From positions 2,914,001 to 2,978,000 of the forward strand of contig NZ_CP038498.1 in assembly GCF_012427845.1 (NCBI RefSeq): a DNA stretch of 64,000 bases, given 5' to 3'. Positions 16,559 to 27,030 of the stretch are shown here, piece by piece. Source of the DNA: Pectobacterium punjabense. GTDB taxonomy: Bacteria; Pseudomonadota; Gammaproteobacteria; Enterobacterales; Enterobacteriaceae. The translations under genes and the position numbers were made by a program. Positions within the stretch are counted from its first letter, which is position 1; every line of letters begins with the position of its first letter. The notes under the pieces are model-generated. The model made no database searches, was not told the origin of the DNA, and saw only the letters and a program-made list of their open reading frames with translations.

Positions 16559-16585
16559 TTATCGGAACACTTTTCAGAAGCTTTA
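16559..16585 (-). promoter_or_regulatory. Sigma-28 promoter of fliC
   Basis: The minus strand has TAAA, 15 bases, then TCCGATAA, against the consensus TAAA-N15-GCCGATAA. It lies 72 bases before the fliC start. Confidence 0.85.
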
Positions 16586-16702
16586 ATTTTTTTTGCCAAA
16601 ATTTTTAGGCGAACAAAAAATCAGTACATGTTTCACCCTACTGCACCAGTGTCGAATGCTTGCCCCACTAGATCAATACCGACATCACATTGGCATTAAT
16701 GC

Positions 16703-16729
16703 TAAACTTATTCCCAACTCTGCCGATAT
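16703..16729 (+). promoter_or_regulatory. Sigma-28 promoter of fliDST
   Basis: TAAA, 15 bases, then GCCGATAT, ending 44 bases before the fliD start. Confidence 0.85.
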
Positions 16730-16773
16730 CCATTCTGTAGACCAATGATTCTGGACAATACAAGGATTCGATC

Positions 16774-18201
16774 ATGGCAAGTATTTCTTCTTTAGGGGTA
16801 GGCTCTGGCCTAGATTTAACGACGCTGCTAAATAATCTAAGAACAGCTGAAAATCAGCGCCTCACTCCAATAAAAACTCAGCAGACTAGTTTTAAAGCAC
16901 AGGTTACTGGTGTTAGTGCCTTAAAAAGTGCGTTGGATAAATTGAACACTGCTAATAATGCGTTGGCAAAGTCTGAATCATTCGGCATTACCAAAGGTTC
17001 AATTGATGGAATAACCAACACCAGTATCTCAGGAACGAATAAAGCCTTTACCGCAACAACAGGTAGTAAAGCTGCCCCTGGCACCTATAGCGTTGAAGTA
17101 CAACATTTAGCCCAGGCGCACTCAATCACTTCCGCAGTTAAAACCAGTGCAACAGATGCATTGAGTGCAACAGATACAAAACTCGTTATCACTCAAGATA
17201 ATGGTAAATTTGCCGTCCCTGGCTCTACAACTGGCCAAACCCAAAAATCGCTAGAAATAGATATCAAAGCAGGCGAAACATCACTAAACGATGTCCGTGA
17301 TGCCATCAACAAAACGAATGGCTCGGTGACTGCCAGTATTGTTAAAGCGAAAGATAATGAGTACTACTTAATGCTAACCGCAAAAAATAGCGGGACAGAG
17401 AGTAAGATGACGGTAAGTGACAGTGATAGTCTTCTTGGAACAACTACCGAGAAAGTCGCCGCGCAGAATGCTGTCATCGTCGCCAATGGTATTACTATCG
17501 AGCGCCAAAGCAATACGATCGAGGATGCGCTGGAAGGTGTTACATTAACCCTACAGGCAAAAACAGAAACAGATAAACCAGAAACACTGAGCGTTACGCA
17601 AGATATTACTGGCATGAAAGATGCTGTTAAAGCGTGGGTTGATGCCTATAATGCACTGCAAGACACAGTCATTGCACAAACTAAATTTACTCCGGTTAAG
17701 CTTGGCGAAGATCAAAACGCGACCAATGGTGCTTTGATTGGTGACTCAACCGTTCGCGAAATCCAGAACAAGCTTAAGCAACAATTAACGACACTTCAGC
17801 CCCAAGGCGGCGAATTCCGCATTCTGGCCGATCTGGGTATTACTCAGAACGCTAAAACCGGTAAGCTGGAAATCAGCGATACGAAACTAGATAAAGCCTT
17901 AAAGGACGAACCAGGTAAAGTTAGGGAATTCTTTGTTGGTGATAGCGATAAGACGGGTTTCGCAACACAGACCCGAACTTATATGAAGTCACTGCTTGAT
18001 AACATCGATGGTGTTATTAAAACCAAGCAGGATGGTCTCGACAGTACAATAAAAAAATTAGATACCCAATTAACTCGCGTCACTAACAGCATCGAAGAAA
18101 CGATCGCTCGCTACCAGAAACAGTTTACAGATTTAGATAAAGCTATGTCTGGTATGAGTAGTACGACCAACCAATTGACCAGCATGTTCTCTAAACTCTA
18201 A
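16774..18201 (+). CDS. fliD: Filament cap protein FliD
   Basis: A 475-residue protein (E. coli 468) that caps the growing filament and inserts flagellin subunits. It starts MASISSLGVGSGLDLTTLL, the typical coiled N-terminus. The C-terminal helices (DLDKAMSGMSSTTNQLTSMF) carry the usual last residues. Exported through the flagellar channel with FliT as chaperone. First gene of fliDST, divergent from fliC, with its own sigma-28 promoter. Confidence 0.97.
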   Translation: MASISSLGVGSGLDLTTLLNNLRTAENQRLTPIKTQQTSFKAQVTGVSALKSALDKLNTANNALAKSESFGITKGSIDGITNTSISGTNKAFTATTGSKAAPGTYSVEVQHLAQAHSITSAVKTSATDALSATDTKLVITQDNGKFAVPGSTTGQTQKSLEIDIKAGETSLNDVRDAINKTNGSVTASIVKAKDNEYYLMLTAKNSGTESKMTVSDSDSLLGTTTEKVAAQNAVIVANGITIERQSNTIEDALEGVTLTLQAKTETDKPETLSVTQDITGMKDAVKAWVDAYNALQDTVIAQTKFTPVKLGEDQNATNGALIGDSTVREIQNKLKQQLTTLQPQGGEFRILADLGITQNAKTGKLEISDTKLDKALKDEPGKVREFFVGDSDKTGFATQTRTYMKSLLDNIDGVIKTKQDGLDSTIKKLDTQLTRVTNSIEETIARYQKQFTDLDKAMSGMSSTTNQLTSMFSKL

Positions 18202-18231
18202 GTTTCTGATAAAAGAAAGATAGGTAGCGCG

Positions 18232-18642
18232 ATGTACAATATGAAAGGCAGTCAGGCCTACGCTCAGGTAGGCCTTGAAAGCAGTGTGATGAGCGCAAGC
18301 CCTCACCAGCTTATTGTCATGTTGTTTGATGGTGCGCGCAGTGCAATGTTGCGCGCGCGTATTCTCATGGAACAAGGCGATATACCAGGCAAAGGCATGG
18401 CGTTATCTAAAGCAATAAACATAATTAATAACGGGCTCAAAGCTGGGCTGGATATGGACAGAGGCGGCGAGTTGGTTGAAAACCTGTCCGCCCTATACGA
18501 TTACATGTCTCAACGATTGTTGATTGCCAACTTACATAACGATCCCAAAGCAATAGAGGAAGTTGAAGTGTTGTTGGAAAATATCGCTGATGCCTGGCGA
18601 CAAATCGGCCCTAATTACAAACCAGAGCAGGAAGTACGCTAA
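18232..18642 (+). CDS. fliS: Flagellin chaperone FliS
   Basis: A 136-residue four-helix protein that binds the FliC C-terminus in the cytoplasm and prevents early polymerisation. The start MYNMKGSQAYAQVGLES and the segment SPHQLIVMLFDGA are family hallmarks. Length as in E. coli. It starts 30 bases after fliD, and its stop TAA overlaps the fliT ATG. Confidence 0.97.
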   Translation: MYNMKGSQAYAQVGLESSVMSASPHQLIVMLFDGARSAMLRARILMEQGDIPGKGMALSKAINIINNGLKAGLDMDRGGELVENLSALYDYMSQRLLIANLHNDPKAIEEVEVLLENIADAWRQIGPNYKPEQEVR

Positions 18643-19022
18643 TGGCCTCCCCCCATCGGCTTCTAAAAGATTACCAACAGCTTTTGTCTCTGAGTCAAAA
18701 AATTCTTCATTTGGCCGTCAGTGGTCAGTGGGATACGTTGGTTGAGCAAGAGATTGTTTATGTTCAATCCGTCGAAGGCTTAGTTAATGCGCCAATTCCT
18801 GACGAAATTGATAGTATGATGCGACTGCATCTGCGACAGATTTTACAGGAAGTGATGGATAATGAAGCGAAAGTAAAACAACTTCTGCAGAAGCGGATGG
18901 ATGAATTAAGTTCGTTAATGGGGAAATCACTGAAGCAAAAATCAATTAATACGACTTATGGTGAATTTGCAGGCCAGCGACTGCTACCTGGTGAACCCTT
19001 GCCTGACGAAACGCGATCGTAG
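18642..19022 (+). CDS. fliT: FliD chaperone and FlhDC modulator FliT
   Basis: A 126-residue, mainly helical protein. It keeps FliD unfolded for export and, in Salmonella, binds FlhC to reduce class 2 transcription. The low-complexity helical pattern (LLKDYQQLLSLSQKILHLA at the start) and its position after fliS identify it. The ATG overlaps the fliS stop, so translation is coupled. Confidence 0.9.
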   Translation: MASPHRLLKDYQQLLSLSQKILHLAVSGQWDTLVEQEIVYVQSVEGLVNAPIPDEIDSMMRLHLRQILQEVMDNEAKVKQLLQKRMDELSSLMGKSLKQKSINTTYGEFAGQRLLPGEPLPDETRS

Positions 19023-19049
19023 TGTTCTATAAATTATACCGCTCTCACC

Positions 19050-19084
19050 GACGCGCTTCTGTTTATACGAGGCGCGTTTTTTAT
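19050..19084 (+). terminator. fliDST terminator
   Basis: ACGCGC pairs with GCGCGT and is followed by six T, about 30 bases after the fliT stop. Confidence 0.8.
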
Positions 19085-19185
19085 CCATAGCGGAAACTTT
19101 TGATGCAAATTCTCAGCAATTAGTACAGCAAGAGATCAGTTCGTGGCGAAGAAGAAAAGGAAGATCGTAGGCAGAAAACTACTAC

Positions 19186-19233
19186 AGATAAAAATCGCAC
19201 ATCATCCCATCGCTGAACAGTGAGATGACGTGC
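19186..19233 (-). terminator. fliE terminator
   Basis: On the minus strand GCACGTCATC pairs with GATGATGTGC, followed by GATTTTTAT, about 40 bases after the fliE stop. A second perfect inverted repeat, GATATCGTTAAACGATATC at 19257-19275, overlaps the fliE stop codon. Confidence 0.7.
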
Positions 19234-19273
19234 AATAACTTTAATAATTACAGCCGGATATCGTTAAACGATA

Positions 19274-19588
19274 TCAAACAGACATATTCATTACTTCCTG
19301 ATACGCCGACACCAGTTTATTACGCACTTGGATGCCCATCTGCATTGAAATGGATGACTTTTGCAAATCCACCATTACATCATTCAATGCCACACCCGGC
19401 ACGCCCATGGTGAATTTTTCACCTTGCGCACGAGCTACCTGTTGCGTATCGCTGATCTTATCAATCGCCGCTTTTAACTCACTGGCAAAACCAGGTTCTA
19501 CCGACGGTCTGGCTAGTGGCGTACCCGAGGCTTGCAGAGCGTTTACCTGCATTTGTTGTAGAACGCCATTAATACCTTGAATCGACAT
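19274..19588 (-). CDS. fliE: Basal-body protein FliE
   Basis: A 104-residue protein at the junction of the MS ring and the proximal rod, needed for export of rod proteins. It starts [14 protein letters not shown], and the C-terminus [12 protein letters not shown] is conserved. Length equals that of E. coli. Single-gene transcript, divergent from fliF across a 259-base control region. Confidence 0.97.
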   Translation of the reverse strand: MSIQGINGVLQQMQVNALQASGTPLARPSVEPGFASELKAAIDKISDTQQVARAQGEKFTMGVPGVALNDVMVDLQKSSISMQMGIQVRNKLVSAYQEVMNMSV

Positions 19589-19847
19589 ATTACCTCGCTA
19601 AACCTTGCTAATTAGGCTTTCTATACACATTTATGACAACGATACCCTACCACACCCCATTTAGTCTAAATGGGGTAATTAGCGTGAAAAATGCCACCTT
19701 ATCGACCCATCGATTTTTCTTTTACGGAAAATAATGACATGCCGATAAATGTAGGCGAAATGTTTTATTGATTGCGCAATCAGGGAGTTCTGTTTTGTCA
19801 CGTCACAACGTTAAGTATATCGTTCAACAACCAAGCAGAGATAGAGT
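19589..19847. promoter_or_regulatory. Divergent fliE/fliF control region
   Basis: A 259-base AT-rich gap between divergent class 2 genes. By analogy with E. coli it should carry FlhD4C2 binding sites; none could be placed with confidence by eye. Confidence 0.5.
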
Positions 19848-21557
19848 ATGAACGCCTCATTAACCGGCTCCGCTACCGGTAAAAATAGCTTTGGCGAAAT
19901 ACTCAACCGGTTACGCGCCAATCCGAAGATTCCGCTCCTCATCGCAGCAGCCGCGACGATTGCCATTGTCGTCGCATTGACGTTATGGGCTAAAGGTCCT
20001 GATTATCGAGTCCTTTACAGCAATATAAATGACCGGGATGGCGGTGCGATTGTCAGCGAATTAACAAAGCTGAATATCCCTTATCGCTTTGCGGAAAACG
20101 GCGGCGCAATCATGATTCCCGCCGCGAATGTCTATGAGACTCGACTCCGACTTGCCCAGTTGGGGCTGCCAAAAGGCGGCGCTGTTGGGTTTGAATTGCT
20201 TGACCAGGAAAAATTTGGCATCAGCCAATTCAGCGAACAGATTAATTATCAGCGTGCATTAGAAGGTGAACTGTCCAGAACGATAGAAACGCTGGGTCCC
20301 GTTCAAAACGCGCGAGTGCACCTTGCCATACCGAAGCCCTCACTGTTCGTTCGTGAGCAAAAATCCCCCTCATCTTCTGTCACCCTGACATTACAACCGG
20401 GTCGTGCTTTAGATGAAGGTCAAATTAACTCGATTGTTTACATGGTTTCCAGCAGCGTTGCTGGTCTGCCACCCGATAATGTTACTGTCGTCGATCAAAC
20501 CGGACGCCTGTTGACTCAGGCGGGCGGAAGCGGCCGCGATCTGAATGCGGCGCAGCTTAAGTACAGCAACGAAGTCGAGTCAATGTACCAGCGCCGTATA
20601 GAATCAATCATCGCGCCAATGGTTGGTATGGGCAACGTGCATGCTCAGGTTACCGCGCAAATCGATTTTTCTGCTCGAGAACAAACCGATGAGCAGTATC
20701 AGCCTAACCAACCACCTGATAAAGCAGCTGTTCGCTCTCAACAGACCAGCCAGAGTGAGCAGAAAGGCGGCCCGAATGTAGGTGGTGTTCCTGGCGCATT
20801 GACCAATCAGCCAGCACCAGCGCCGACAGCACCTATTACAACCGCGCCAAACAATGCCAATGCGAACAATCAGGCAGGCCAGCAGAACCCAAACAATGCT
20901 GCGGGCACACAAGCTAATTCGGCCAACGCAGTCATTCAGACATCAAATGTTCGCAATGATGCCACCACAAACTATGAAGTCGACAAGACTATTCTGCATA
21001 CCAAACATAGCACTGGTGGCGTGAAACGCTTGTCTGCGGCCGTTATCGTTAACTATCAGCCTCCTGGTGAAGATGGTAAACCCGTCGCGTTAACGGAAGA
21101 TCAGATCAAACAGATTGAAACGGTAGCACGCGAAGCCATGGGGTTCTCTGCTGAGCGTGGTGATACATTGAATGTCGTTAACACGCCATTTATGGACAGT
21201 GCCGAAGGCTCTAGTGAACTCCCCTTCTGGCAAAAACAAGCCTTCTTCGATCTCCTGATGGAAGCGGGTCGTTGGCTGCTCGTTCTGATTGTTGCCTGGA
21301 TTCTGTGGCGTAAGTTGGTCCGTCCGCAACTACAGAGAAAATCTCTGCAACAAGAAGCGGCATTGGCGGCTGCCACCCTTAATAAGGGCAATGATGATGT
21401 CGTTGTTAATCTCAGTACCTCTGAAATTGAGCAACAACGGAAATCTCAACAACGCGTTAGTGCGGAAATGCAAAGTAACCGGATACGTGAACTGGCCGAA
21501 AATGACCCACGCGTGGTTGCTCTGGTGATTCGCCAATGGATGAGTAGTGAACTATGA
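19848..21557 (+). CDS. fliF: MS-ring protein FliF
   Basis: A 569-residue inner-membrane ring protein. One membrane span lies near residues 30-48 and another near 460-480, separated by the large periplasmic part (YscJ-like, with [13 protein letters not shown] and a Pro/Asn/Ala-rich linker around 290-360). The C-terminal tail ([16 protein letters not shown]) binds FliG. First gene of fliFGHIJK; the stop overlaps the fliG ATG. Confidence 0.98.
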   Translation: MNASLTGSATGKNSFGEILNRLRANPKIPLLIAAAATIAIVVALTLWAKGPDYRVLYSNINDRDGGAIVSELTKLNIPYRFAENGGAIMIPAANVYETRLRLAQLGLPKGGAVGFELLDQEKFGISQFSEQINYQRALEGELSRTIETLGPVQNARVHLAIPKPSLFVREQKSPSSSVTLTLQPGRALDEGQINSIVYMVSSSVAGLPPDNVTVVDQTGRLLTQAGGSGRDLNAAQLKYSNEVESMYQRRIESIIAPMVGMGNVHAQVTAQIDFSAREQTDEQYQPNQPPDKAAVRSQQTSQSEQKGGPNVGGVPGALTNQPAPAPTAPITTAPNNANANNQAGQQNPNNAAGTQANSANAVIQTSNVRNDATTNYEVDKTILHTKHSTGGVKRLSAAVIVNYQPPGEDGKPVALTEDQIKQIETVAREAMGFSAERGDTLNVVNTPFMDSAEGSSELPFWQKQAFFDLLMEAGRWLLVLIVAWILWRKLVRPQLQRKSLQQEAALAAATLNKGNDDVVVNLSTSEIEQQRKSQQRVSAEMQSNRIRELAENDPRVVALVIRQWMSSEL

Positions 21558-22546
21558 CCCTGACAGGAACAGAAAAAAGCGCCATCTTATTGATGACCAT
21601 CGGCGAAGACCGCGCGGCGGAAGTGTTTACTCATCTTTCAACCAAAGAAGTCCAGCACCTCAGTGCCGCAATGGCGAGTATGCGCCAGGTGTCACATCAA
21701 CAACTGGTAGAAATCCTCAAGGAATTTGAGGCTGACGCTGAGCAATATGCAGCGCTTAGTGTCAATGCTGGTGATTACCTGCGTTCTGTTCTGGTTAAAG
21801 CACTGGGTGAAGAACGCGCGTCTAGCTTGCTGGAAGATATTCTTGAGAGTCGCGACTCCACAAGTGGGATGGAAACTCTAAACTTTATGGAACCGCAGAT
21901 CGCCGCAGACCTCATTCGCGACGAACATCCACAGATCATTGCCACAATTTTGGTACACCTGAAGCGTGCTCAAGCTGCCGATATCTTAGCCCTGTTTGAC
22001 GAACGCCTTCGCCATGACGTTATGCTACGTATCGCAACCTTTGGCGGCGTACAGCCTTCCGCGCTGGCAGAATTGACAGATGTTCTGAATGGCTTACTCG
22101 ATGGCCAGAACCTTAAACGCAGCAAGATGGGTGGTGTGCGTACTGCGGCTGAGATCATCAACTTGATGAAAAGCCAGCAAGAAGAAGCCGTTATCGATGC
22201 TGTACGCGAGTTCGATGGCGAATTGGCACAAAAAATCATCGACGAGATGTTCCTGTTCGAAAACCTGGTGGACGTGGACGACCGCAGCATCCAGCGGCTT
22301 CTGCAAGAAGTCGAGTCCGAGTCTCTGCTGCTGGCATTGAAAGGTGCCGAAGAACCTTTGCGCGAGAAATTCCTGCGCAATATGTCCCAGCGTGCAGCGG
22401 AAATTCTTCGCGACGATCTGTCTACACGTGGTCCGGTACGTATGTCGCAGGTCGAAAACGAACAGAAAGCGATACTGCTTATCGTTCGTCGACTGGCAGA
22501 CAGTGGCGAGATGATTATTGGTGGCGGCGAGGATGCTTATGTCTAA
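21554..22546 (+). CDS. fliG: Motor switch protein FliG
   Basis: A 330-residue C-ring protein. The N-terminal part ([18 protein letters not shown]) joins FliF, the middle carries [13 protein letters not shown], and the C-terminal part (about 235-330) holds the charged torque helix with [19 protein letters not shown] that meets MotA. Length matches E. coli (331). It overlaps fliF by four bases and fliH by eight bases. Confidence 0.98.
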   Translation: MTLTGTEKSAILLMTIGEDRAAEVFTHLSTKEVQHLSAAMASMRQVSHQQLVEILKEFEADAEQYAALSVNAGDYLRSVLVKALGEERASSLLEDILESRDSTSGMETLNFMEPQIAADLIRDEHPQIIATILVHLKRAQAADILALFDERLRHDVMLRIATFGGVQPSALAELTDVLNGLLDGQNLKRSKMGGVRTAAEIINLMKSQQEEAVIDAVREFDGELAQKIIDEMFLFENLVDVDDRSIQRLLQEVESESLLLALKGAEEPLREKFLRNMSQRAAEILRDDLSTRGPVRMSQVENEQKAILLIVRRLADSGEMIIGGGEDAYV

Positions 22547-23261
22547 CGCCTCAAAAAATCTGGCCTGGCAGCCCTGGCAGCTCAACGATTTGGCTGATCC
22601 CGTGTCAAAAGCTGCACCAACGTACCAGGTAAATGATGAGCCTGATTTTCCTGATATTGAGCGTTTAAATGAAGAGAGCGACCAATTCTCCGCAGAGGAT
22701 GAGTTGGAGTCTTTGCGCGAAAGTACAATGCAACAAGCTCGAGAAGCCGGTTTTGCACAAGGTCATCAACAAGGATATGACTCAGGTTATCAGGAAGGTT
22801 TAGCGAAAGGGCAACAGCAGGGTTTGCAAAATGCCTTACAGCAACAGCAACCGATCATTGAACAGATGCAAAATATGGTCACTGAATTCCAACAGACGTT
22901 GGATACTCTTGACAGTGTTATCCCCGCTCGTCTGATGCAGTTGGCACTGACCGCAGCCAAACAGATTCTGGGGCAGCCTCCGGTATGTGACGGTAATGCC
23001 CTGCTCGGTCAGATACAGCAATTGATTCAACAAGAACCTATGTTTTCAGGTAAAACACAATTGCGCGTTCACCCTTCAGATTTGGAGCGTGTTGAGCAAC
23101 ATCTTGGCCCAACGCTCAGCTTACATGGCTGGAGATTGTTAGCTGATAGCCAACTCCACCCTGGCGGTTGTAAAGTCAGTGCAGAAGAAGGTGATCTGGA
23201 TGCTAGCCTGGCGACGCGCTGGCATGAACTTTGCCGTTTGGCCGCACCGGGAGAACTATGA
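22539..23261 (+). CDS. fliH: Flagellar export ATPase regulator FliH
   Basis: About 240 residues. The N-terminal [12 protein letters not shown] binds the export gate. The segment [20 protein letters not shown] holds the GxxxG-type repeats typical of FliH, and the C-terminal domain binds FliI. The ATG at 22539 (GAGG six bases upstream) was chosen over upstream in-frame starts within fliG. Confidence 0.95.
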   Translation: MSNASKNLAWQPWQLNDLADPVSKAAPTYQVNDEPDFPDIERLNEESDQFSAEDELESLRESTMQQAREAGFAQGHQQGYDSGYQEGLAKGQQQGLQNALQQQQPIIEQMQNMVTEFQQTLDTLDSVIPARLMQLALTAAKQILGQPPVCDGNALLGQIQQLIQQEPMFSGKTQLRVHPSDLERVEQHLGPTLSLHGWRLLADSQLHPGGCKVSAEEGDLDASLATRWHELCRLAAPGEL

Positions 23262-24631
23262 TGACTTCACGCCTTGGGCGCTGGCTTTCTTCTCTCGATT
23301 CATTTGAGAAGCGTATTGATGACACCCCTTCAGTGCGTCGTTACGGTCGCTTAACCCGGGCAACAGGTTTGGTATTAGAAGCAACAGGGCTACATATGCC
23401 GCTGGGAGCAACCTGCCTCATCGAACGGCAGAATGGCTCTCAAGTTGAAGAAATCGAAAGCGAAGTTGTCGGTTTCAACGGACAAAAACTCTTTCTTATG
23501 CCGCTGGAAGAAGTTGAAGGTATTACCCCTGGCGCGCGCGTTTACGCACGCGTTGGCCAAGACAGCAGCAGTCAAGGAAAGCAATTACCCTTAGGCCCTG
23601 AATTGCTGGGACGAGTGTTAGATGGTAGCGCAAAACCACTGGATGGTTTACCCGCCCCTGATACAGGTTATCGCGCACCGCTGATTACACCGCCGTTTAA
23701 CCCATTGCAACGAACACCAATCGAAAGTGTTCTTGATGTGGGTGTCCGGGCCATCAATGCCTTGCTCACCGTAGGTCGAGGGCAGCGAATGGGCTTGTTT
23801 GCTGGTTCAGGGGTTGGTAAAAGTGTGCTGTTGGGCATGATGGCGCGCTATACTCAGGCTGACGTCATTGTCGTTGGTCTTATCGGCGAACGTGGCCGAG
23901 AAGTGAAAGATTTTATCGAGAATATTCTGGGCACGGAAGGACGAGCACGCTCTGTCGTTATTGCCGCCCCGGCTGATGTTTCTCCATTATTAAGGATGCA
24001 AGGGGCAGCCTATGCCACGCGTATTGCTGAAGATTTTCGCGATCGTGGTCATCACGTACTGCTAATCATGGATTCGCTCACACGCTATGCTATGGCACAA
24101 CGTGAAATTGCTTTAGCAATTGGTGAACCACCGGCAACCAAGGGCTATCCACCGTCTGTCTTCGCCAAATTACCCGCGCTGGTAGAGCGCGCAGGGAATG
24201 GTATTCATGGAGGTGGTTCTGTCACCGCCTTCTATACCGTTCTGACAGAAGGTGACGATCAGCAGGACCCTATAGCAGACTCTGCTCGTGCCATCCTTGA
24301 CGGACATATCGTACTATCTCGTCAACTCGCAGAATCTGGCCATTATCCGGCAATTGATATTGAAGCATCGATTAGTCGTGCGATGACAGCACTGATTGAT
24401 GAAAGTCACTATGCTTCTGTAAGGCAGTTTAAACAGTTATTATCCAGCTACCAACGTAACCGTGATTTAGTCAGTGTTGGTGCTTACGCCGCAGGCAGTG
24501 ACCCTATGCTTGATAAAGCAATTCGGCTCTATCCCTACTTGGAAGCCTTCTTGCAACAGGGTATGTTTGAACAAAGTGACTATGATGAATCCTGCCAAGC
24601 GTTGCACACTATTTTCCCTCGTAACGAGTAG
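23261..24631 (+). CDS. fliI: Flagellum-specific ATPase FliI
   Basis: A 456-residue homologue of the F1 ATPase beta subunit that powers unfolding and release of export substrates. The Walker A motif is [11 protein letters not shown] near residue 175, and Walker B is [14 protein letters not shown]. It includes the signature [15 protein letters not shown]. Two adjacent ATGs (23258, 23261) overlap the fliH stop; the second gives the family start MTSRLGRWL. Confidence 0.98.
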   Translation: MTSRLGRWLSSLDSFEKRIDDTPSVRRYGRLTRATGLVLEATGLHMPLGATCLIERQNGSQVEEIESEVVGFNGQKLFLMPLEEVEGITPGARVYARVGQDSSSQGKQLPLGPELLGRVLDGSAKPLDGLPAPDTGYRAPLITPPFNPLQRTPIESVLDVGVRAINALLTVGRGQRMGLFAGSGVGKSVLLGMMARYTQADVIVVGLIGERGREVKDFIENILGTEGRARSVVIAAPADVSPLLRMQGAAYATRIAEDFRDRGHHVLLIMDSLTRYAMAQREIALAIGEPPATKGYPPSVFAKLPALVERAGNGIHGGGSVTAFYTVLTEGDDQQDPIADSARAILDGHIVLSRQLAESGHYPAIDIEASISRAMTALIDESHYASVRQFKQLLSSYQRNRDLVSVGAYAAGSDPMLDKAIRLYPYLEAFLQQGMFEQSDYDESCQALHTIFPRNE

Positions 24632-24639
24632 GAGAGCAG

Positions 24640-25086
24640 ATGAAAACCCAGTCACCGCTGGTTACACTACGCGAACTGGCGCAAAAGGACGTTGAGAAAG
24701 CCGCAGGTCAATTAGGCCAGGTGCGTCAGGCTCATCAACAGGCTGAGCAGCAACTCGATATGCTGTTAAACTATCAGGATGACTATCGTCAAAAGTTAAA
24801 TTCGACGATGTCCTCTGGTATGGCGAATAATAGTTGGCAAAATTATCAGCAGTTCATCCGAACGTTGGACAGTGCAATTGAGCAACACAGGCAACAACTC
24901 TCTCAATGGACATCACGTTTAGATTTAGCAATGAAAACCTGGCAAGAAAAACAGCAGAGATTGAATGCTTTTGAAAAACTGCAAGATCGTGAATTGACAA
25001 GACAGCTTGCAAAAGAGAATAAAATAGAACAAAAACAAATGGATGAATTTGCCCAACGGGCCTCACAGAGGAAAACAGAATCATGA
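24640..25086 (+). CDS. fliJ: Flagellar export chaperone FliJ
   Basis: A 148-residue coiled-coil protein rich in Gln, Arg and Lys. It acts as the central stalk of the FliI ring and recycles chaperones to the FlhA gate. The start MKTQSPLVTLRELAQKDVEKA is conserved. Eight bases after fliI, overlapping fliK by four bases. Confidence 0.95.
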   Translation: MKTQSPLVTLRELAQKDVEKAAGQLGQVRQAHQQAEQQLDMLLNYQDDYRQKLNSTMSSGMANNSWQNYQQFIRTLDSAIEQHRQQLSQWTSRLDLAMKTWQEKQQRLNAFEKLQDRELTRQLAKENKIEQKQMDEFAQRASQRKTES

Positions 25087-26390
25087 ATCTGTCCGCACTA
25101 CCTATAGCTGCTACCACTGCCAGTGAGACGAGCAGTTCCTCTGCTTCTTTGCTGACACAGGGTGAGCTGCCAAAAGATTTTGTTGATCTGTTGAGCAAAC
25201 GCATATCACAAGCAGCTGATACATCGAGTAAAAAGACGCTTGACAAAGTGGACGAGGATGCTTTGTTAAATGCCTTGGGTAAGGATAATACTTTGCTCAG
25301 TCGTGACGATTTAAATGCCTTTCTTTCTTCATTCAGCTCTCTAACTGGGGTAGCCGTTGCGTCTAATAAGCAAAATCCAGAAATTGCTGATCAGGTGAAG
25401 TTGAAAAATATAGACAAAAAAGATAGCGACGATAGCGCAGGCGACGCGATTGCAATGCAGACACTGTTTGCGATGTTGCAAACAACGCCATTGCCTACGC
25501 AAACTGCCGCAGATACTGATAGTATCGCCACGGCAGCAGTAAACACCGGTTTAAACATTCCAGGACTCATTAACGCTAAACGCCAAAGTGATATCCTCCC
25601 ATCTGCTGCATTAAGCAGCACAGATGAAAATGGCAAAAGTACTCTGGCAACGCTGCTAGGCACATCAATAGTGTCGGATAAAGGTGCTGACCTATCACGC
25701 GATCTTCCGCATGTAACTAAGCAGGCGTCGTCGACTTCGACCGAGTCTAAGGATGATGTGGCAAAATTCTCACTGGCTGCACCACATTCCTTTGCAGGCG
25801 ATCGCAATGCATCTGAATCGATTTCCACTTTAGGTAATAGCGCGTCTCAAACAACGTCGCCTGTCGTTCAGGCTATGCACGTTCAGCCGGCAACGGTGGG
25901 AAGCACCGCTCCAGCCCCTCAGGTAGCAAACGCACAACTGAACGCACCGTTTGGCTCCCCACAGTGGCAAGACGCATTGGGGCAACAAATCGTTATGTTC
26001 AGTCGTAATGGTCAGCAGACCGCAGAATTGCGTTTAAATCCACAAGAACTTGGCCCCCTACACATCAGCCTAAAAATTGATGATAACCAGGCCCAAATTC
26101 ACTTAGTTTCAGCAAACAGTCAGGTTCGCTCAGCGTTGGAGGCGGCATTGCCACATTTACGTAATACGATGGCAGAGAGCGGCATTAACCTTGGGCAAAG
26201 CAGTGTCGGCAGTGACTCATCAGCCTGGCAGCAGCAAATGGCTAGTAATAATAATGATGGCAACAACCGCGGCCCGTCTTACCAACAACAATTTGGTCAT
26301 TCATCAGAAAGCACAAGTGAGTCATTAAACGTACCAGAACAGCTAAAAGCAATGGCATCATCAGTCAACGGTGTTGATATCTTTGCTTGA
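25083..26390 (+). CDS. fliK: Hook-length control protein FliK
   Basis: A 435-residue secreted molecular ruler. The N-terminal and middle parts are low-complexity (Ser, Thr, Ala). The C-terminal domain (about 295-375), with QTAELRLNPQELGPLHISL, is the part that flips FlhB substrate specificity. Slightly longer than in E. coli (375), which fits variability of the ruler part. Confidence 0.95.
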   Translation: MNLSALPIAATTASETSSSSASLLTQGELPKDFVDLLSKRISQAADTSSKKTLDKVDEDALLNALGKDNTLLSRDDLNAFLSSFSSLTGVAVASNKQNPEIADQVKLKNIDKKDSDDSAGDAIAMQTLFAMLQTTPLPTQTAADTDSIATAAVNTGLNIPGLINAKRQSDILPSAALSSTDENGKSTLATLLGTSIVSDKGADLSRDLPHVTKQASSTSTESKDDVAKFSLAAPHSFAGDRNASESISTLGNSASQTTSPVVQAMHVQPATVGSTAPAPQVANAQLNAPFGSPQWQDALGQQIVMFSRNGQQTAELRLNPQELGPLHISLKIDDNQAQIHLVSANSQVRSALEAALPHLRNTMAESGINLGQSSVGSDSSAWQQQMASNNNDGNNRGPSYQQQFGHSSESTSESLNVPEQLKAMASSVNGVDIFA

Positions 26391-26424
26391 AAGTGAAGTA
26401 AACGAATAAGTTAGCACGGTTTTC

Positions 26425-26462
26425 CCTGCCTATTCTCTGTATTGAACATTGCAATAGGCAGG
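26425..26462. repeat. Hairpin between fliK and fliL
   Basis: CCTGCCTATT and AATAGGCAGG form a perfect 10-bp stem with an 18-base loop. No U-run follows on either strand, so it may be an attenuating or RNA-processing hairpin, not a standard terminator. It marks the border of two class 2 operons. Confidence 0.6.
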
Positions 26463-26539
26463 ATAATCATCGACATTACGCATTTATTTATTGTTAATTT
26501 CACCCTGCAATAAATATCGATAAGTAACGGGAACTATCT

Positions 26540-27025
26540 TTGGCTATGTCTGATATGCAAGTTCGACCAGGACGTAAACGGTCTGTTTGGCTAATACTAC
26601 TGATAATCGTTGCTCTCGCTGCGAGTGCTGCTGCGGGCGCCACCTGGTGGCTATTAAGTCAGAAAAATGCAGCTACGTCTGAGCAGGAAGCACCGCCACC
26701 GCCAGAGCCTGTTTTCATGCCACTGGATACCTTTACCGTTAATCTCGTCAATGCAGATAATGACCCTGACCGTGTATTATATGTAGGATTCACGCTGCGT
26801 TTGCCAGATGAAGCAACTCGCACGCGATTTACGAATTACCTGCCTGAAGTTCGCAGCAGGCTGTTACTATTGCTTTCTCGTCAGGACGCCATCGCGCTTG
26901 CCAATGAGCAAGGTAAACAGAAGCTGATAGAGCAAATCAAGCAAGTACTAAGCCCACCATTAGTTCCTGGTCAACCTAACCAGGTCGTCACTGATGTTCT
27001 GTTCACGGCCTTTATACTGCGGTAA
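26540..27025 (+). CDS. fliL: Flagellar stator-associated protein FliL
   Basis: A 161-residue inner-membrane protein. A single span lies near residues 16-39, with a Pro-rich linker ([10 protein letters not shown]) and a periplasmic domain that surrounds MotB. The start is either TTG at 26540 (GGGA seven bases upstream) or ATG at 26546; the former fits the ribosome site better. First gene of fliLMNOPQR. Confidence 0.94.
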   Translation: MAMSDMQVRPGRKRSVWLILLIIVALAASAAAGATWWLLSQKNAATSEQEAPPPPEPVFMPLDTFTVNLVNADNDPDRVLYVGFTLRLPDEATRTRFTNYLPEVRSRLLLLLSRQDAIALANEQGKQKLIEQIKQVLSPPLVPGQPNQVVTDVLFTAFILR

Positions 27026-27030
27026 CCATT

